This document shows positions 40,436 to 48,268 of a DNA stretch of 48,268 bases, one piece after another; position 1 is the first letter of the stretch, and each line of letters starts with the position of its first letter. The stretch is from positions 1-48,268 of IMG/VR virus record IMGVR_UViG_3300035698_008378; one strand, written 5' to 3'. This DNA comes from a virus. The translations under genes were made by a program, and so were the position numbers. The notes under the pieces were generated by a model. The model had not been told where the DNA came from and searched no databases. It saw nothing but the letters and a program-made list of their open reading frames with translations.

Positions 40436-42724
40436 ATGTCAATCAAATTTAACTTTAATGGCAAGAGCATCTGGCAGCCGGGTGCCTATAGCAAAACATC
40501 TGTAAATGTTATAGGTGGGCAGGCATTGTCAGCTTCTGGCATTGTCGGTATTGTTGGTGAGGCCATTTCAGGCCCCCCAGGAGATGGAACCGGCATTGGA
40601 GTACAGAGTTACACCAGTGAGCAGATGGATGACCTAGTTAGTGTATATGGGTCTGGTCCAATTGTTGACGCCGCTCGTGCTCTTGTACAACCCGCCAGAG
40701 ACGCCAATGTTGATAGTGGTGCTCAGATCATAAGAATCTGGAAAACCAACTCTTCAGTGGCTGCCGCCTCTACCATCAAAAATATGGACACAGCAGTTGC
40801 TGATACCTTATTTGATGTGGACGCAGCTAACTATGGAGTAGCTGGTAATCTTACCAATTTTTATATTAGTAATGGTAGTGTCTCCGACGCTCAGGCGGTT
40901 GTGGTTTCTGATGGTGCCGTTGCTTTCCCTGTTGCAGTAGCTTCTGCTGATACTCTTATTGTTGTTGTCAATGGAGTTACTTATACCCTTACAGTTACTA
41001 CCGCTCCTGGCGGCTCAGTTTCTATGTCGCAGGCACAGTGGGTTACTCTTTTGAATGGTGCCGCAGTAACTGTTGGTGCAGACACGGCCACTCCAGTTTG
41101 GGCTCCTTCAAAACCAGTAATCGCTGCCGCATCTAGCACAGACAAGATTACTCTTACTCTTGACCCAGCGGTTCTTACTGCATATAGTGTACTTAATGAA
41201 TATGCAGAAATGACCCTTACGACTTCCAATATTCGTACCACATTAGACATGACCACAGCTTCTAGTGTTGCTGCTGCAACGTTGGTTGTTACGGCTGGTG
41301 GAGCAGGTCCAGTTCGTGGTTCTCGCGGAACTCGTATTGTCACAACCAATCAGAATGATCTAACTGAAGTGTTAGACGAGAATTCTGGATTAGAGCTTTT
41401 TAAAATTAGATACATTGGTTCTGGTACTGTGGCTACAATGTCCATAGTAGATTCGCCAACAACGAAACATTTAACGACAAGTTGTACTGGCGCAGCTTCA
41501 GACGATTTGGATCTAGACCTTTCGCTCTACACAATTAAACAATTAGTGGATTACATTAATAATTTTAATGGTAGTGCCTCTTATACATGCGTAACCAGCT
41601 ATTATAATGCCACAGTGTCGCCAGCTACAAACATCGATTATTATAAAGACATTGAATTTTTGGCTCTACCTCTTGGAGTTAAGGGCGATTTCATTGAGAT
41701 TGAAAACAACGTTAACGATCAGTCTCAGTTGGTTACTCTTGATCCAAAGAGCAACGTTTATGGGCAAGTCGAAATTGTCGCCTCAACCGCAAAACGTTAT
41801 TTAACTGCTGGAGCACTTGGTGCCACTCTCAATCAAGATTTCCTTGATGGGTTTGATGCCCTTCTCGGCACCAGAGTTAACATTGTTCTACCTTGTATTT
41901 CACAAGATGCCACAGCAGACATTTTATTGGGTCTTACTGATGCCTCATCTACTTATGATATTGATAGTGTCATAGTAGGACTTGATTCACATTGTCGTAC
42001 AGCCTCTGATACGAAAAATAGATCAGAACGTAACGGCTATGTTGGATATAAAGATACGTTTGCTAACTCCATTGTGGCTTCGAAATCATTGAATTCAGAA
42101 ATGACTTCAATGTGCATCCAGGACGTTGATTTTATTGATGCCGATGGATCGTTGGCCACCAAGCAGCCCCATATAACGGCTGCCATGTGCGCAGGAATTC
42201 AGGCTGGTACGCCAGTAGGGACCGATCTTACATATAAATACATTAACGCTTTTGGTGTTTCTCATGCCACTTATGATGTTGGTACCGACATTGATGAAGC
42301 CATTGATGCTGGTCTCATGGTCATTAAGACACCAGATTCTGGCGGATATCGCATCGTGGCAGGTAATACCACTTACGGCAAAGACAATAACTTCGTTTTT
42401 AACCGAGTTTCTGTCCTTGAAGCAGCCAATTACGTTGCCTATGACATTAGAAATCAGCTAGAAGCCATTTTTATTGGTACTTCTCGTTCAGTTGCATCGG
42501 CAAGTGCTTTATCTATTAAGAACATGGCGCAAACTATTCTTAATAGTTATAGGGATCAGGGACTGTTAGTTCCGGACGCAAACAACGGATATGTTGGGTA
42601 TAAGGATCTATTTGTTACGTTGTCTGGAAATGCAGTATATATCGACGTGAAGATTACGCCAGTTCAGGCCCTAAACTTCATCTTTTTGAGATTAACATTG
42701 GATAATATTCGCGACTCAGCATAA
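40436..42724 (+). CDS. Contractile tail sheath protein
   Basis: The 762-residue protein is the sheath subunit that contracts to drive the tube through the envelope. Typical features are the N-terminal WQPGAYSKTSVNV, ASGIVGIVGEAISGPPG, then YTSEQMDDLVSVYGSGPIVDAA, and the C-terminal core LEAIFIGTSRSVASASALSIK, with ILNSYRDQGLLVP and YIDVKITPVQALNFIFLRL. The central part (about 160-350) is a large Val/Thr/Ala-rich beta insertion likely exposed on the outside. AAGGGG precedes ATG, and the tube gene follows directly. Confidence 0.88.
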   Translation: MSIKFNFNGKSIWQPGAYSKTSVNVIGGQALSASGIVGIVGEAISGPPGDGTGIGVQSYTSEQMDDLVSVYGSGPIVDAARALVQPARDANVDSGAQIIRIWKTNSSVAAASTIKNMDTAVADTLFDVDAANYGVAGNLTNFYISNGSVSDAQAVVVSDGAVAFPVAVASADTLIVVVNGVTYTLTVTTAPGGSVSMSQAQWVTLLNGAAVTVGADTATPVWAPSKPVIAAASSTDKITLTLDPAVLTAYSVLNEYAEMTLTTSNIRTTLDMTTASSVAAATLVVTAGGAGPVRGSRGTRIVTTNQNDLTEVLDENSGLELFKIRYIGSGTVATMSIVDSPTTKHLTTSCTGAASDDLDLDLSLYTIKQLVDYINNFNGSASYTCVTSYYNATVSPATNIDYYKDIEFLALPLGVKGDFIEIENNVNDQSQLVTLDPKSNVYGQVEIVASTAKRYLTAGALGATLNQDFLDGFDALLGTRVNIVLPCISQDATADILLGLTDASSTYDIDSVIVGLDSHCRTASDTKNRSERNGYVGYKDTFANSIVASKSLNSEMTSMCIQDVDFIDADGSLATKQPHITAAMCAGIQAGTPVGTDLTYKYINAFGVSHATYDVGTDIDEAIDAGLMVIKTPDSGGYRIVAGNTTYGKDNNFVFNRVSVLEAANYVAYDIRNQLEAIFIGTSRSVASASALSIKNMAQTILNSYRDQGLLVPDANNGYVGYKDLFVTLSGNAVYIDVKITPVQALNFIFLRLTLDNIRDSA

Positions 42725-42745
42725 TCGTGAATAAAGGAGATTATA

Positions 42746-43207
42746 ATGGCTTCTAACACAATCACAGGCGCAAGGGCCGTTTTTAAAATTAATGGCAATA
42801 AGGTCGCCTACGCCACAAATTGTAGTTATACGGTAGATCATGAACATCTTCCCGTTAACGTACTAGATCAACTTGAAGTTGTTGAATATTCAGAGTCTGC
42901 GTACTTTGTGACATTCAGTGCTGCACGTTTTCGTATTGCTGGCCATTCCGTCTTGACAGATGGTATTATGCCTAAGCTTCAAGACATTTTAACACAGCCC
43001 TTGCTCACGGCTGAGCTTATTGATCGAACCAGTAATGTTACCCTTATGAAGATTGAGGGTGTCAAACCAGTACGTCGTTCGGGTTCCATCGCTTCACGTG
43101 CCCTTGGCACAGAAGGTATAGATTTTGTTGGTATTAGGGCTACAGATGAGAGCAATGTTCTTGGTTCAAGTACGGTTGAAGCAACAGTCAATCTCGACCA
43201 GGCATAA
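42746..43207 (+). CDS. Tail tube protein
   Basis: The 153-residue protein directly follows the sheath and has the tube-type layout: ARAVFKINGNKVAYATNCSYTVDHE, DQLEVVEYSESAYFVTFSAARFRIAGHS, then LLTAELIDRTSNVTLMKIEGVKP and GIDFVGIRATDES. This beta-sandwich order is standard for myophage tube proteins. AAAGGAGA precedes ATG. It is followed by a strong hairpin and a separate promoter, so its expression level may be set apart from downstream tail genes. Confidence 0.85.
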   Translation: MASNTITGARAVFKINGNKVAYATNCSYTVDHEHLPVNVLDQLEVVEYSESAYFVTFSAARFRIAGHSVLTDGIMPKLQDILTQPLLTAELIDRTSNVTLMKIEGVKPVRRSGSIASRALGTEGIDFVGIRATDESNVLGSSTVEATVNLDQA

Positions 43208-43223
43208 TTTTGGTGGTGTTAAA

Positions 43224-43269
43224 AGTTTTCGACCTCATTGGTAAAATATCTCCAGTGGGGTCGAAGATT
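43224..43269 (+). terminator. Long stem-loop after the tube gene
   Basis: An 18-bp stem (43224-43241 with 43252-43269), including four G-U pairs and a 10-base loop. It lacks a clear run of T after it, so it may act as a processing or partial termination hairpin that also protects the 3' end of the sheath-tube message. Confidence 0.7.
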
Positions 43270-43270
43270 A

Positions 43271-43298
43271 TTCAGATATATAACTAATGTGCTATAAT
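43271..43298 (+). promoter_or_regulatory. Extended -10 promoter for tail chaperone and tape measure genes
   Basis: TGCTATAAT (43290-43298) is an extended -10 with perfect TATAAT; TTCAGA (43271-43276) at 16 bases is a weak -35. It lies directly after the hairpin and 33 bases before ATG 43332. Confidence 0.6.
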
Positions 43299-43331
43299 AA
43301 CAATGAGAATATAACCATAAGGAGAATAATT

Positions 43332-43730
43332 ATGTCTGAACTACCAGAAATGACTCACGGTTTTAAAATCGCCGTAGTGGGTACAGATTCTAAACGTTCT
43401 TTTGAAGGTCTCTTTAAATATAGACGTCTTCGCATTAAAGATCGGCTAGAATCACAACGATGGTATGGTAAGAAGGTTGGAGACCAGAAAGACAATGAAG
43501 AATTAACTTCCCTATATAATGTTCTAGCCATGCTTCGTTTTGGTATAACAGATGGTCCGGATTGGTGGGAAGGTACTGATAAGGGATTAGAATTATATGA
43601 TTTGAATGTCATTTGGGCGATATTTGAAGAGGTAGCTAAATTTGAAAATAAATGGGCTGAAGATTTACAAAAACAGGCCGACGAAGTAAAAATAGCGACC
43701 CCCCAAGACGATGACGAATCTAGAAAGTAA
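43332..43730 (+). CDS. Tail assembly chaperone (upstream frame)
   Basis: The 132-residue protein takes the position of the gpG-type tail chaperone between tube and tape measure. Features: SFEGLFKYRRLRIKDRLESQRWYG (about 25-45), LTSLYNVLAMLRFGITDGPDWW (about 57-80), and a helical C-terminus. ATG 43332 is preceded by AAGGAGA. The gene overlaps the next one by 20 bases, which is in the +1 frame; a C-run at 43699-43704 (codons ACC CCC CAA) near the end is a likely frameshift site. Confidence 0.7.
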   Translation: MSELPEMTHGFKIAVVGTDSKRSFEGLFKYRRLRIKDRLESQRWYGKKVGDQKDNEELTSLYNVLAMLRFGITDGPDWWEGTDKGLELYDLNVIWAIFEEVAKFENKWAEDLQKQADEVKIATPQDDDESRK

Positions 43731-44091
43731 CATAAGAAAAATAGCATATGACATGACTTTTAATGATACTACGTCATCTTTAAGGGTATGGTGGTCTCAT
43801 AAATATAATAAACCACTTATGTATGTAAGCAAGGATGATTATGTTTTAGAAGAATTATTGTTAGAATGGAATATTATGCGCCTCATAGAAGATGACAAAT
43901 ATAAGAAAGCCACAGAGGACATGTTAATTGGTAATACGGATGAAGAATGGCTTAAAACAGAAATGGGAATTGATTACTTTAAAAGTGTTGGTGCAGAGCT
44001 ATCAGATAAAGATCTGGAAAAATTAAAAAAACAGATTGAATCTGATAATGGAGAGATTCGCAGCGATTTTGCGATGGGATCGGGAGCGTAA
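43711..44091 (+). CDS. Tail assembly chaperone extension (downstream frame)
   Basis: The 126-residue frame in the +1 register, beginning inside the end of the previous gene. It has no Shine-Dalgarno before its first ATG (43711). It is probably expressed mostly as a fusion made by slipping at the C-run 43699-43704, giving residues 1-124 of the upstream protein joined to 128 residues of this frame (252 in total). The protein is helical (LLEWNIMRLIEDDKYKKATEDML, ELSDKDLEKLKKQIE) like gpGT-type extensions that bind the tape measure. Confidence 0.7.
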   Translation: MTNLESNIRKIAYDMTFNDTTSSLRVWWSHKYNKPLMYVSKDDYVLEELLLEWNIMRLIEDDKYKKATEDMLIGNTDEEWLKTEMGIDYFKSVGAELSDKDLEKLKKQIESDNGEIRSDFAMGSGA

Positions 44092-44094
44092 CAC

Positions 44095-46269
44095 ATGACC
44101 AAAGGTGGAAGTACATTCGTAGACACAATAAAAGATAAAGGGGCTTCTGTAAGCGATCTAACCGAAGACGCTAAAAAACTAATGAAATTGGCAGACGAAG
44201 CAGGTATGTCTGCCGAGCAATTAGAACTTGTTAATACAGCCTTAACCGTATTGCAAACTAGAATTCAATCTTTAGTTGGCACAATGACTGACGCCGTTAA
44301 AGGACTAAATAAAAGTGATATCACTCCAACCCATCAAGAGGTTCATTCTGATTTAACTAGAGGCATGGTTCAGTTAGGTAATGCTAACGCAACTTTAAAG
44401 CGCATGACAGGTAGAGTCGATGGTGGTGGTGGTGAAGGTCCTGGCGGCATTGGCGGTTCTCAAACCATGCTTTCTGCTCGATATAATATGCCGTACAAAT
44501 ACGGCTATCTAGCAGGTGGGGCCATTGGTAGAGGTGTTGGTGGAGCTATTTCTGGTGGTTTTGCCAAAATGTTCCCTAAGGCCGCTGCCGGTGATGGTAT
44601 GCTTGCTATGGCTGCGATGGGTGCGGGTGGCACTTTGGGTAGTATTTTGGCACCAGCGCTTGGTGCGGGTGCAGTTGTGGCGACCGCTGGCTATGCAGCA
44701 GGTCGTGGTGAATTTAAAAAACAAGTACCCAATAGAATGATACTCGCGGCCCGCAGCGGTATGAGCAGCGATGATATTGATTATGCCACTGGCCTTGGTG
44801 CTGATCTTGGATATTCTGGTACTGAAACTACTGGAGTAATGGCAGGGTTGGCTGGCCTGGGTAAGGGTTCTGTAAGTAAAAGTATGACCCAATCAATACT
44901 ATATGCTAGCCGTAGATCTGGATTGAGTCCAGAAGTTGCAATGGGTATGGCTGGTAGCATACGTGAATCCGGTACTACCGGCAAGGATTTAGAAAAAGTT
45001 TGGAAACAGATTTTTACTGAAAATACTATTAAAGTTGACGATCCAAATTTAGCCTCAATTATGCAAAACATATCTAGACTAATGGCTAGTGGTGTAGGCC
45101 AACCTGGTTCTGCAATAGGAGCAGCTAATCTCTTTAAGAGTGCTTATGATAGTAGTGGGTATGGAAGTGCTCCATCTAGAGCAGCAGGTGCAGCTAGCAC
45201 TATGAAAGCAATGGGTGATCAACCATTTATGCATCCTGTTGGTATAGCATTGGCATCTAGAATTTCTGATGCTTCTGGTGCCAATTTAACAAGTCAAGAA
45301 AGAATCGAACTTGGAGAAGTAGTGGGCAGTTTGACGGCTGGTGGTGATGCGGCGATAGCGCAGTATGAGGGGCGTCCAGGAATGCAGAAGGCAGTTGGAT
45401 GGATAGCTAATGAAAATAGGGGACGACAGCGCGTAGGTGGAATGCTTGGAGAGATAACCGGTGGTAGTGCATTTGCCACAAAAATTATGCTGGGTAATAT
45501 GGGCGGGTCTAAGTTAACACAAATACATCATGCAATTAAATCAATGAATGAACTGAACAATGAAGATAAACCTGGATGGTTTGATGAAAAAATAGGAGGT
45601 GGGACTGCTTTAAAGCTTGCCTCAGCTAATGCAAGATTAATGTCTAACCTTGGAGCAGCTGCCCGACCTGGCGTGGAAATGGAAGCAAATGCCATGAATG
45701 CAGTTTCTTGGGCTCTGTCAGTTTCCACTGGATTGGACGACTCAAAAACAGGACAAGCTTTAATGTCTATGGCAAATAATAAATGGGGCAATGCGACATC
45801 AGGGGCCGCAGCAAAATGGATAAGAGATTTATCGATGTATGGGGGGGCAGATAGTCTTGATGACACATCAGGTGATTATGGTATTGATGGTATAATGGGA
45901 AAATTTAAAATAGAACAAAATTTCGTGACACGGGGGAATGCATCAGGAGTATATGATCATCGGCGTGAAGGAACCAACCTGCCGAAGGATTATGCATCAA
46001 TATACCCAAAAGGCATGTCAAAGAAAGATATAAATGATTTCGATGCCATGATGGGAGTATGTAAGGACCCCAAAACCAATGGCTATGCCCCTTCAATAAA
46101 TGAAGAATGTAAGAAACAAGAAGAGAAATTAAGAGAAAATGGTAATCCATTAATGATTGATGAAGACGCTGTAAGAAAAAACATGAATAATACCTCTTAT
46201 TTGATGCACCAAAGAGACGAAATGATTGTTGGACTTAATGAAGCTACAGGCTATATTGCAATTGGTTAA
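44095..46269 (+). CDS. Tape measure protein
   Basis: The 724-residue protein comes right after the chaperone pair, where the tape measure is always found. It begins with helical, coiled-coil-like stretches (LTEDAKKLMKLADEAGMSAEQLELVNTAL), then has a hydrophobic, Gly/Ala-rich domain (about 140-205, GGAIGRGVGGAISGG, MLAMAAMGAGGTLGSILAP, AGAVVATAGYAAGRG) that may cross the inner membrane during DNA entry. The rest is Ala/Gly/Ser/Met-rich helical sequence. At 724 residues a tail of roughly 110 nm would follow from the usual 1.5 angstrom per residue. No lysozyme motif seen. Confidence 0.75.
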   Translation: MTKGGSTFVDTIKDKGASVSDLTEDAKKLMKLADEAGMSAEQLELVNTALTVLQTRIQSLVGTMTDAVKGLNKSDITPTHQEVHSDLTRGMVQLGNANATLKRMTGRVDGGGGEGPGGIGGSQTMLSARYNMPYKYGYLAGGAIGRGVGGAISGGFAKMFPKAAAGDGMLAMAAMGAGGTLGSILAPALGAGAVVATAGYAAGRGEFKKQVPNRMILAARSGMSSDDIDYATGLGADLGYSGTETTGVMAGLAGLGKGSVSKSMTQSILYASRRSGLSPEVAMGMAGSIRESGTTGKDLEKVWKQIFTENTIKVDDPNLASIMQNISRLMASGVGQPGSAIGAANLFKSAYDSSGYGSAPSRAAGAASTMKAMGDQPFMHPVGIALASRISDASGANLTSQERIELGEVVGSLTAGGDAAIAQYEGRPGMQKAVGWIANENRGRQRVGGMLGEITGGSAFATKIMLGNMGGSKLTQIHHAIKSMNELNNEDKPGWFDEKIGGGTALKLASANARLMSNLGAAARPGVEMEANAMNAVSWALSVSTGLDDSKTGQALMSMANNKWGNATSGAAAKWIRDLSMYGGADSLDDTSGDYGIDGIMGKFKIEQNFVTRGNASGVYDHRREGTNLPKDYASIYPKGMSKKDINDFDAMMGVCKDPKTNGYAPSINEECKKQEEKLRENGNPLMIDEDAVRKNMNNTSYLMHQRDEMIVGLNEATGYIAIG

Positions 46270-46272
46270 ATT

Positions 46273-48207
46273 ATGATTACTAATAGACCAATCCATAATG
46301 TACAGAGCAGATGTAAAGCTACCATTTGGCATTATACTAATCAGATGTTGGTAGAAGACATAAAATCTAGTACTGTGTTTACTGAACCAGTAATTAATCA
46401 ATCTACAGAAGAAGACAATGCAATTACACATGTTACTATAACTAATGAGCGTCCATATGATCCAATGGCAGTTACTGAATATACATTAGATAATAATGGC
46501 GAAAACAGCGACAACCCAATTTTATCATTTAAATATAATAAATACATAGAAAAGGGGACTGGCGAGTTTGTAATGCAGTTGGCTCCTACACAAAATATTG
46601 CCAAAATGGCTTCTCCAGGTGACTGGATTGCAATTTTTCTTTCTCAGGGGCCTACTTTAGCACAAGCGCAAGAGGCAGGCTTTTCAACCGATCAGACTAC
46701 TCAGGCATATGTAATAGCAAGTACCACCACCAGTGGGGACAACGAAGGCAATATGCCGGGTACAGCCGGTGGAGGTACACAAAAAACTTATTATTGGACT
46801 CCAGCACAACATGAACAATTTGTACAAGAAACGGCTGGCACTCTCTGGTCTGGTAATGCCATAGCACTCGCTGACGCATTTGATGCTAGAGTACAAGCTG
46901 GATTAATCGTAACAGACCCAGCTAGTAATCAATCTAATGTGTCGTCTGAAGGTTGGTCTTTACGTTGTCTGGGCAATATCACTAGAGTTGAACGCAATGA
47001 ATCTATTGACCCAAAAACTGGCGCATTAACATTGTCATATACTATTTATGGTTATGATTTTGGTAGAGTTTTCCACCAATGTTCGGTCTACATTAATAAA
47101 TATGTAGATAATCAATTGGTAGAAAGTATTAACACCCTCGGTAAATCATTTAATTGGGAAGTAACACAAGTAAAACCAGATGATTGGGCTAGGGTGTGGC
47201 TATCTATCTTAATAGGGCCAGATGCAGCGACAGACGCAAGATTTCAGGCAGCTGGTTTAGATCATTTATCACAATGGAAAGTACCAACCAAAGTTGCACA
47301 ACGTTTTGGTCTAAATCCAGAAACTGAAAATGATGGCACGGATGGGGTGTTTTTTAATGATATTTTAGTCAAACAGTTTGAGAAAACACCAGAAGCATAC
47401 AAAATTGTAACTTTAGATATGCCAGAGATGACCAATCTTTGGCAGCTTCTGCGCCAGGGTGCCAACAATCACATTAACGAAGTGTTTAGTGAATTATATG
47501 GTAGACAGGGTGAGGAAAAGCCCACTCTAGTTATGAGAATGTACCCATACACTTTTGGGTCTTATGTTGATAAATATCATCGACTTGATAATTTCATAAA
47601 ACATTTTCTTGGTGACGACATAGAACATGTTAGCATTGATTATAGTCATATTATTAATACAAAATTGGGCCTTTCAGATAGTAAGCGCAAAAATTATTTC
47701 GCTTTTTATAGCCTTGCTTCATCAAACAAAGATTATAGTCCATGGGTTTTAGCTTTAGCTAGAGCTGGCATCCCAAGGGGCAATAACAATTCTATTGATA
47801 GATATGGTTTGTTTTCTAATGTCGTAAACACTGATTATGGTATAACCGGTGGTGGTACACACGACGAATTAATGGAAGATTTGTTTGCTTGGAATGACAT
47901 TATAATACATTGGCATAGATTTAACCATCTGTTTGTGGATGGTGCCATAACAATTATTGGCAATCCAGATGTTAGAATAGGTAAACGACTTGACATTAGT
48001 AGCATCAACAGCAACCATCCCTACCCACAGGCTTATTATATAACTGGCTACACAGACAATTGGTCTTATCCAAATTTGTGGACACAAAATTTGCAATTAA
48101 TCAGAGGGGTTTATGTTAAGGATGGGGTAGAGACATTTTTTAATGAAGTCGATACATTAGATAACGTTAAGATTGGAAGTACAGTATTGAAAGGACTACA
48201 AAGATGA
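46273..48207 (+). CDS. Baseplate hub-like protein (gp27/gpD-type)
   Basis: This 644-residue protein directly follows the tape measure, as hub proteins do. It has beta-rich sections (YIEKGTGEFVMQLAPTQNI, SPGDWIAIFLSQGP), then SIDPKTGALTLSYTIYGYDFGRVF, a typical hub sentence where the ring's second domain starts. The C-terminal half (DDIEHVSIDYSHIINTKLGLSDS; WNDIIIHWHRFNHLFVDGAITIIGNPDVRIGKRLDI) matches hub proteins ending in an affinity for the spike. Call based on these parts and position. Confidence 0.7.
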   Translation: MITNRPIHNVQSRCKATIWHYTNQMLVEDIKSSTVFTEPVINQSTEEDNAITHVTITNERPYDPMAVTEYTLDNNGENSDNPILSFKYNKYIEKGTGEFVMQLAPTQNIAKMASPGDWIAIFLSQGPTLAQAQEAGFSTDQTTQAYVIASTTTSGDNEGNMPGTAGGGTQKTYYWTPAQHEQFVQETAGTLWSGNAIALADAFDARVQAGLIVTDPASNQSNVSSEGWSLRCLGNITRVERNESIDPKTGALTLSYTIYGYDFGRVFHQCSVYINKYVDNQLVESINTLGKSFNWEVTQVKPDDWARVWLSILIGPDAATDARFQAAGLDHLSQWKVPTKVAQRFGLNPETENDGTDGVFFNDILVKQFEKTPEAYKIVTLDMPEMTNLWQLLRQGANNHINEVFSELYGRQGEEKPTLVMRMYPYTFGSYVDKYHRLDNFIKHFLGDDIEHVSIDYSHIINTKLGLSDSKRKNYFAFYSLASSNKDYSPWVLALARAGIPRGNNNSIDRYGLFSNVVNTDYGITGGGTHDELMEDLFAWNDIIIHWHRFNHLFVDGAITIIGNPDVRIGKRLDISSINSNHPYPQAYYITGYTDNWSYPNLWTQNLQLIRGVYVKDGVETFFNEVDTLDNVKIGSTVLKGLQR

Positions 48208-48268
48208 TGAGACCAGATGGGTCACAAACTGATCCTAGTCTAGAGTATGGTTCTTTTTCCAGGATTAA
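48204..48268 (+). CDS. Start of probable baseplate spike gene (cut by window end)
   Basis: The first 21 codons of a gene overlapping the hub stop by ATGA. Its start (MMRPDGSQTDPSLEYGSFSRI) resembles the N-terminal OB-fold start of gp5/gpV-type spike proteins, where a YG-x-F/Y-R-(A/I) turn enters the fold. The remainder lies outside the window, so the call is tentative. Confidence 0.45.
   Translation, partial: MMRPDGSQTDPSLEYGSFSRI

Noticed and set aside
46150-46431. Minus-strand frame across the tape measure/hub junction
   Set aside because: No ribosome site, overlaps two firm + strand genes; shadow.
1-48268. CRISPR arrays, insertion sequences, integrase or attachment sites
   Set aside because: I saw no regularly spaced repeats, transposase motifs or recombinase genes, so no prophage or mobile-element claim is made.

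Overview
The window is a densely packed stretch of a tailed-phage genome, almost certainly a large myovirus infecting a Gram-negative bacterium. Every gene I can support is on the + strand, most are a few bases apart or overlap (ATGA and TAATG junctions are common), and coding density is near total. Myovirus identity rests on a tail sheath, tail tube, overlapping tail chaperones, tape measure and a hub-like baseplate gene in canonical order. The Gram-negative host is inferred from a phage-encoded outer-membrane beta-barrel with a signal peptide and C-terminal Phe, an RlpA-like lipoprotein, and strong sigma70-type promoters and Shine-Dalgarno sites. Terminase, portal, polymerase and integrase genes are not in the window.

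Layout. (1) 1-6970: accessory genes. These are a minimal NMN-adenylyltransferase-like protein, an outer-membrane protein gene with its own promoter and terminator, two HAD-like proteins, an RlpA-like lipoprotein, a tyrosine-phosphatase-like protein, several small Cys-rich (zinc-binding) proteins, a tRNA-Ile(UAU) and a CDA/dCMP-deaminase-like protein. (2) 6990-10000: class II (B12-dependent) ribonucleotide reductase, a basic Gly/Lys-rich protein with an internal repeat, and a small sigma-region-4-like HTH protein. (3) 10068-13747: prohead protease and a 950-residue protein carrying a segment that closely resembles the N-terminal arm of the phage's own major capsid protein. (4) 13744-26262: a long fibre and adhesin module with repeat-built proteins of up to 1557 residues. 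(5) 26286-32091: a seven-gene sugar cassette with two GT4 glycosyltransferases, GDP-mannose 4,6-dehydratase, an FkbM-type and a second methyltransferase, and two tandem sulfotransferase-like proteins. (6) 32170-40418: scaffold, major capsid protein with an Ig/FnIII-like insertion, a strong terminator, then head-completion and neck genes. (7) 40436-48268: sheath, tube, a strong hairpin plus promoter, tail chaperones with a probable +1 (or -2) frameshift, tape measure, baseplate hub, and the start of a probable spike gene.

How it works together. The accessory and nucleotide genes would support replication and alter host physiology. The protease, scaffold and capsid genes build the head, and the neck, sheath, tube and baseplate genes build the contractile tail. 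The fibre module determines adsorption. The sugar cassette lies exactly between fibre and capsid genes and could build a methylated, possibly sulfated deoxyhexose glycan on the virion or on the host surface. I regard this cassette, the capsid-arm-like module, the self-contained outer-membrane protein unit and the chaperone frameshift as the observations most worth following. All functions are inferred from motifs and gene order; no database search was possible.
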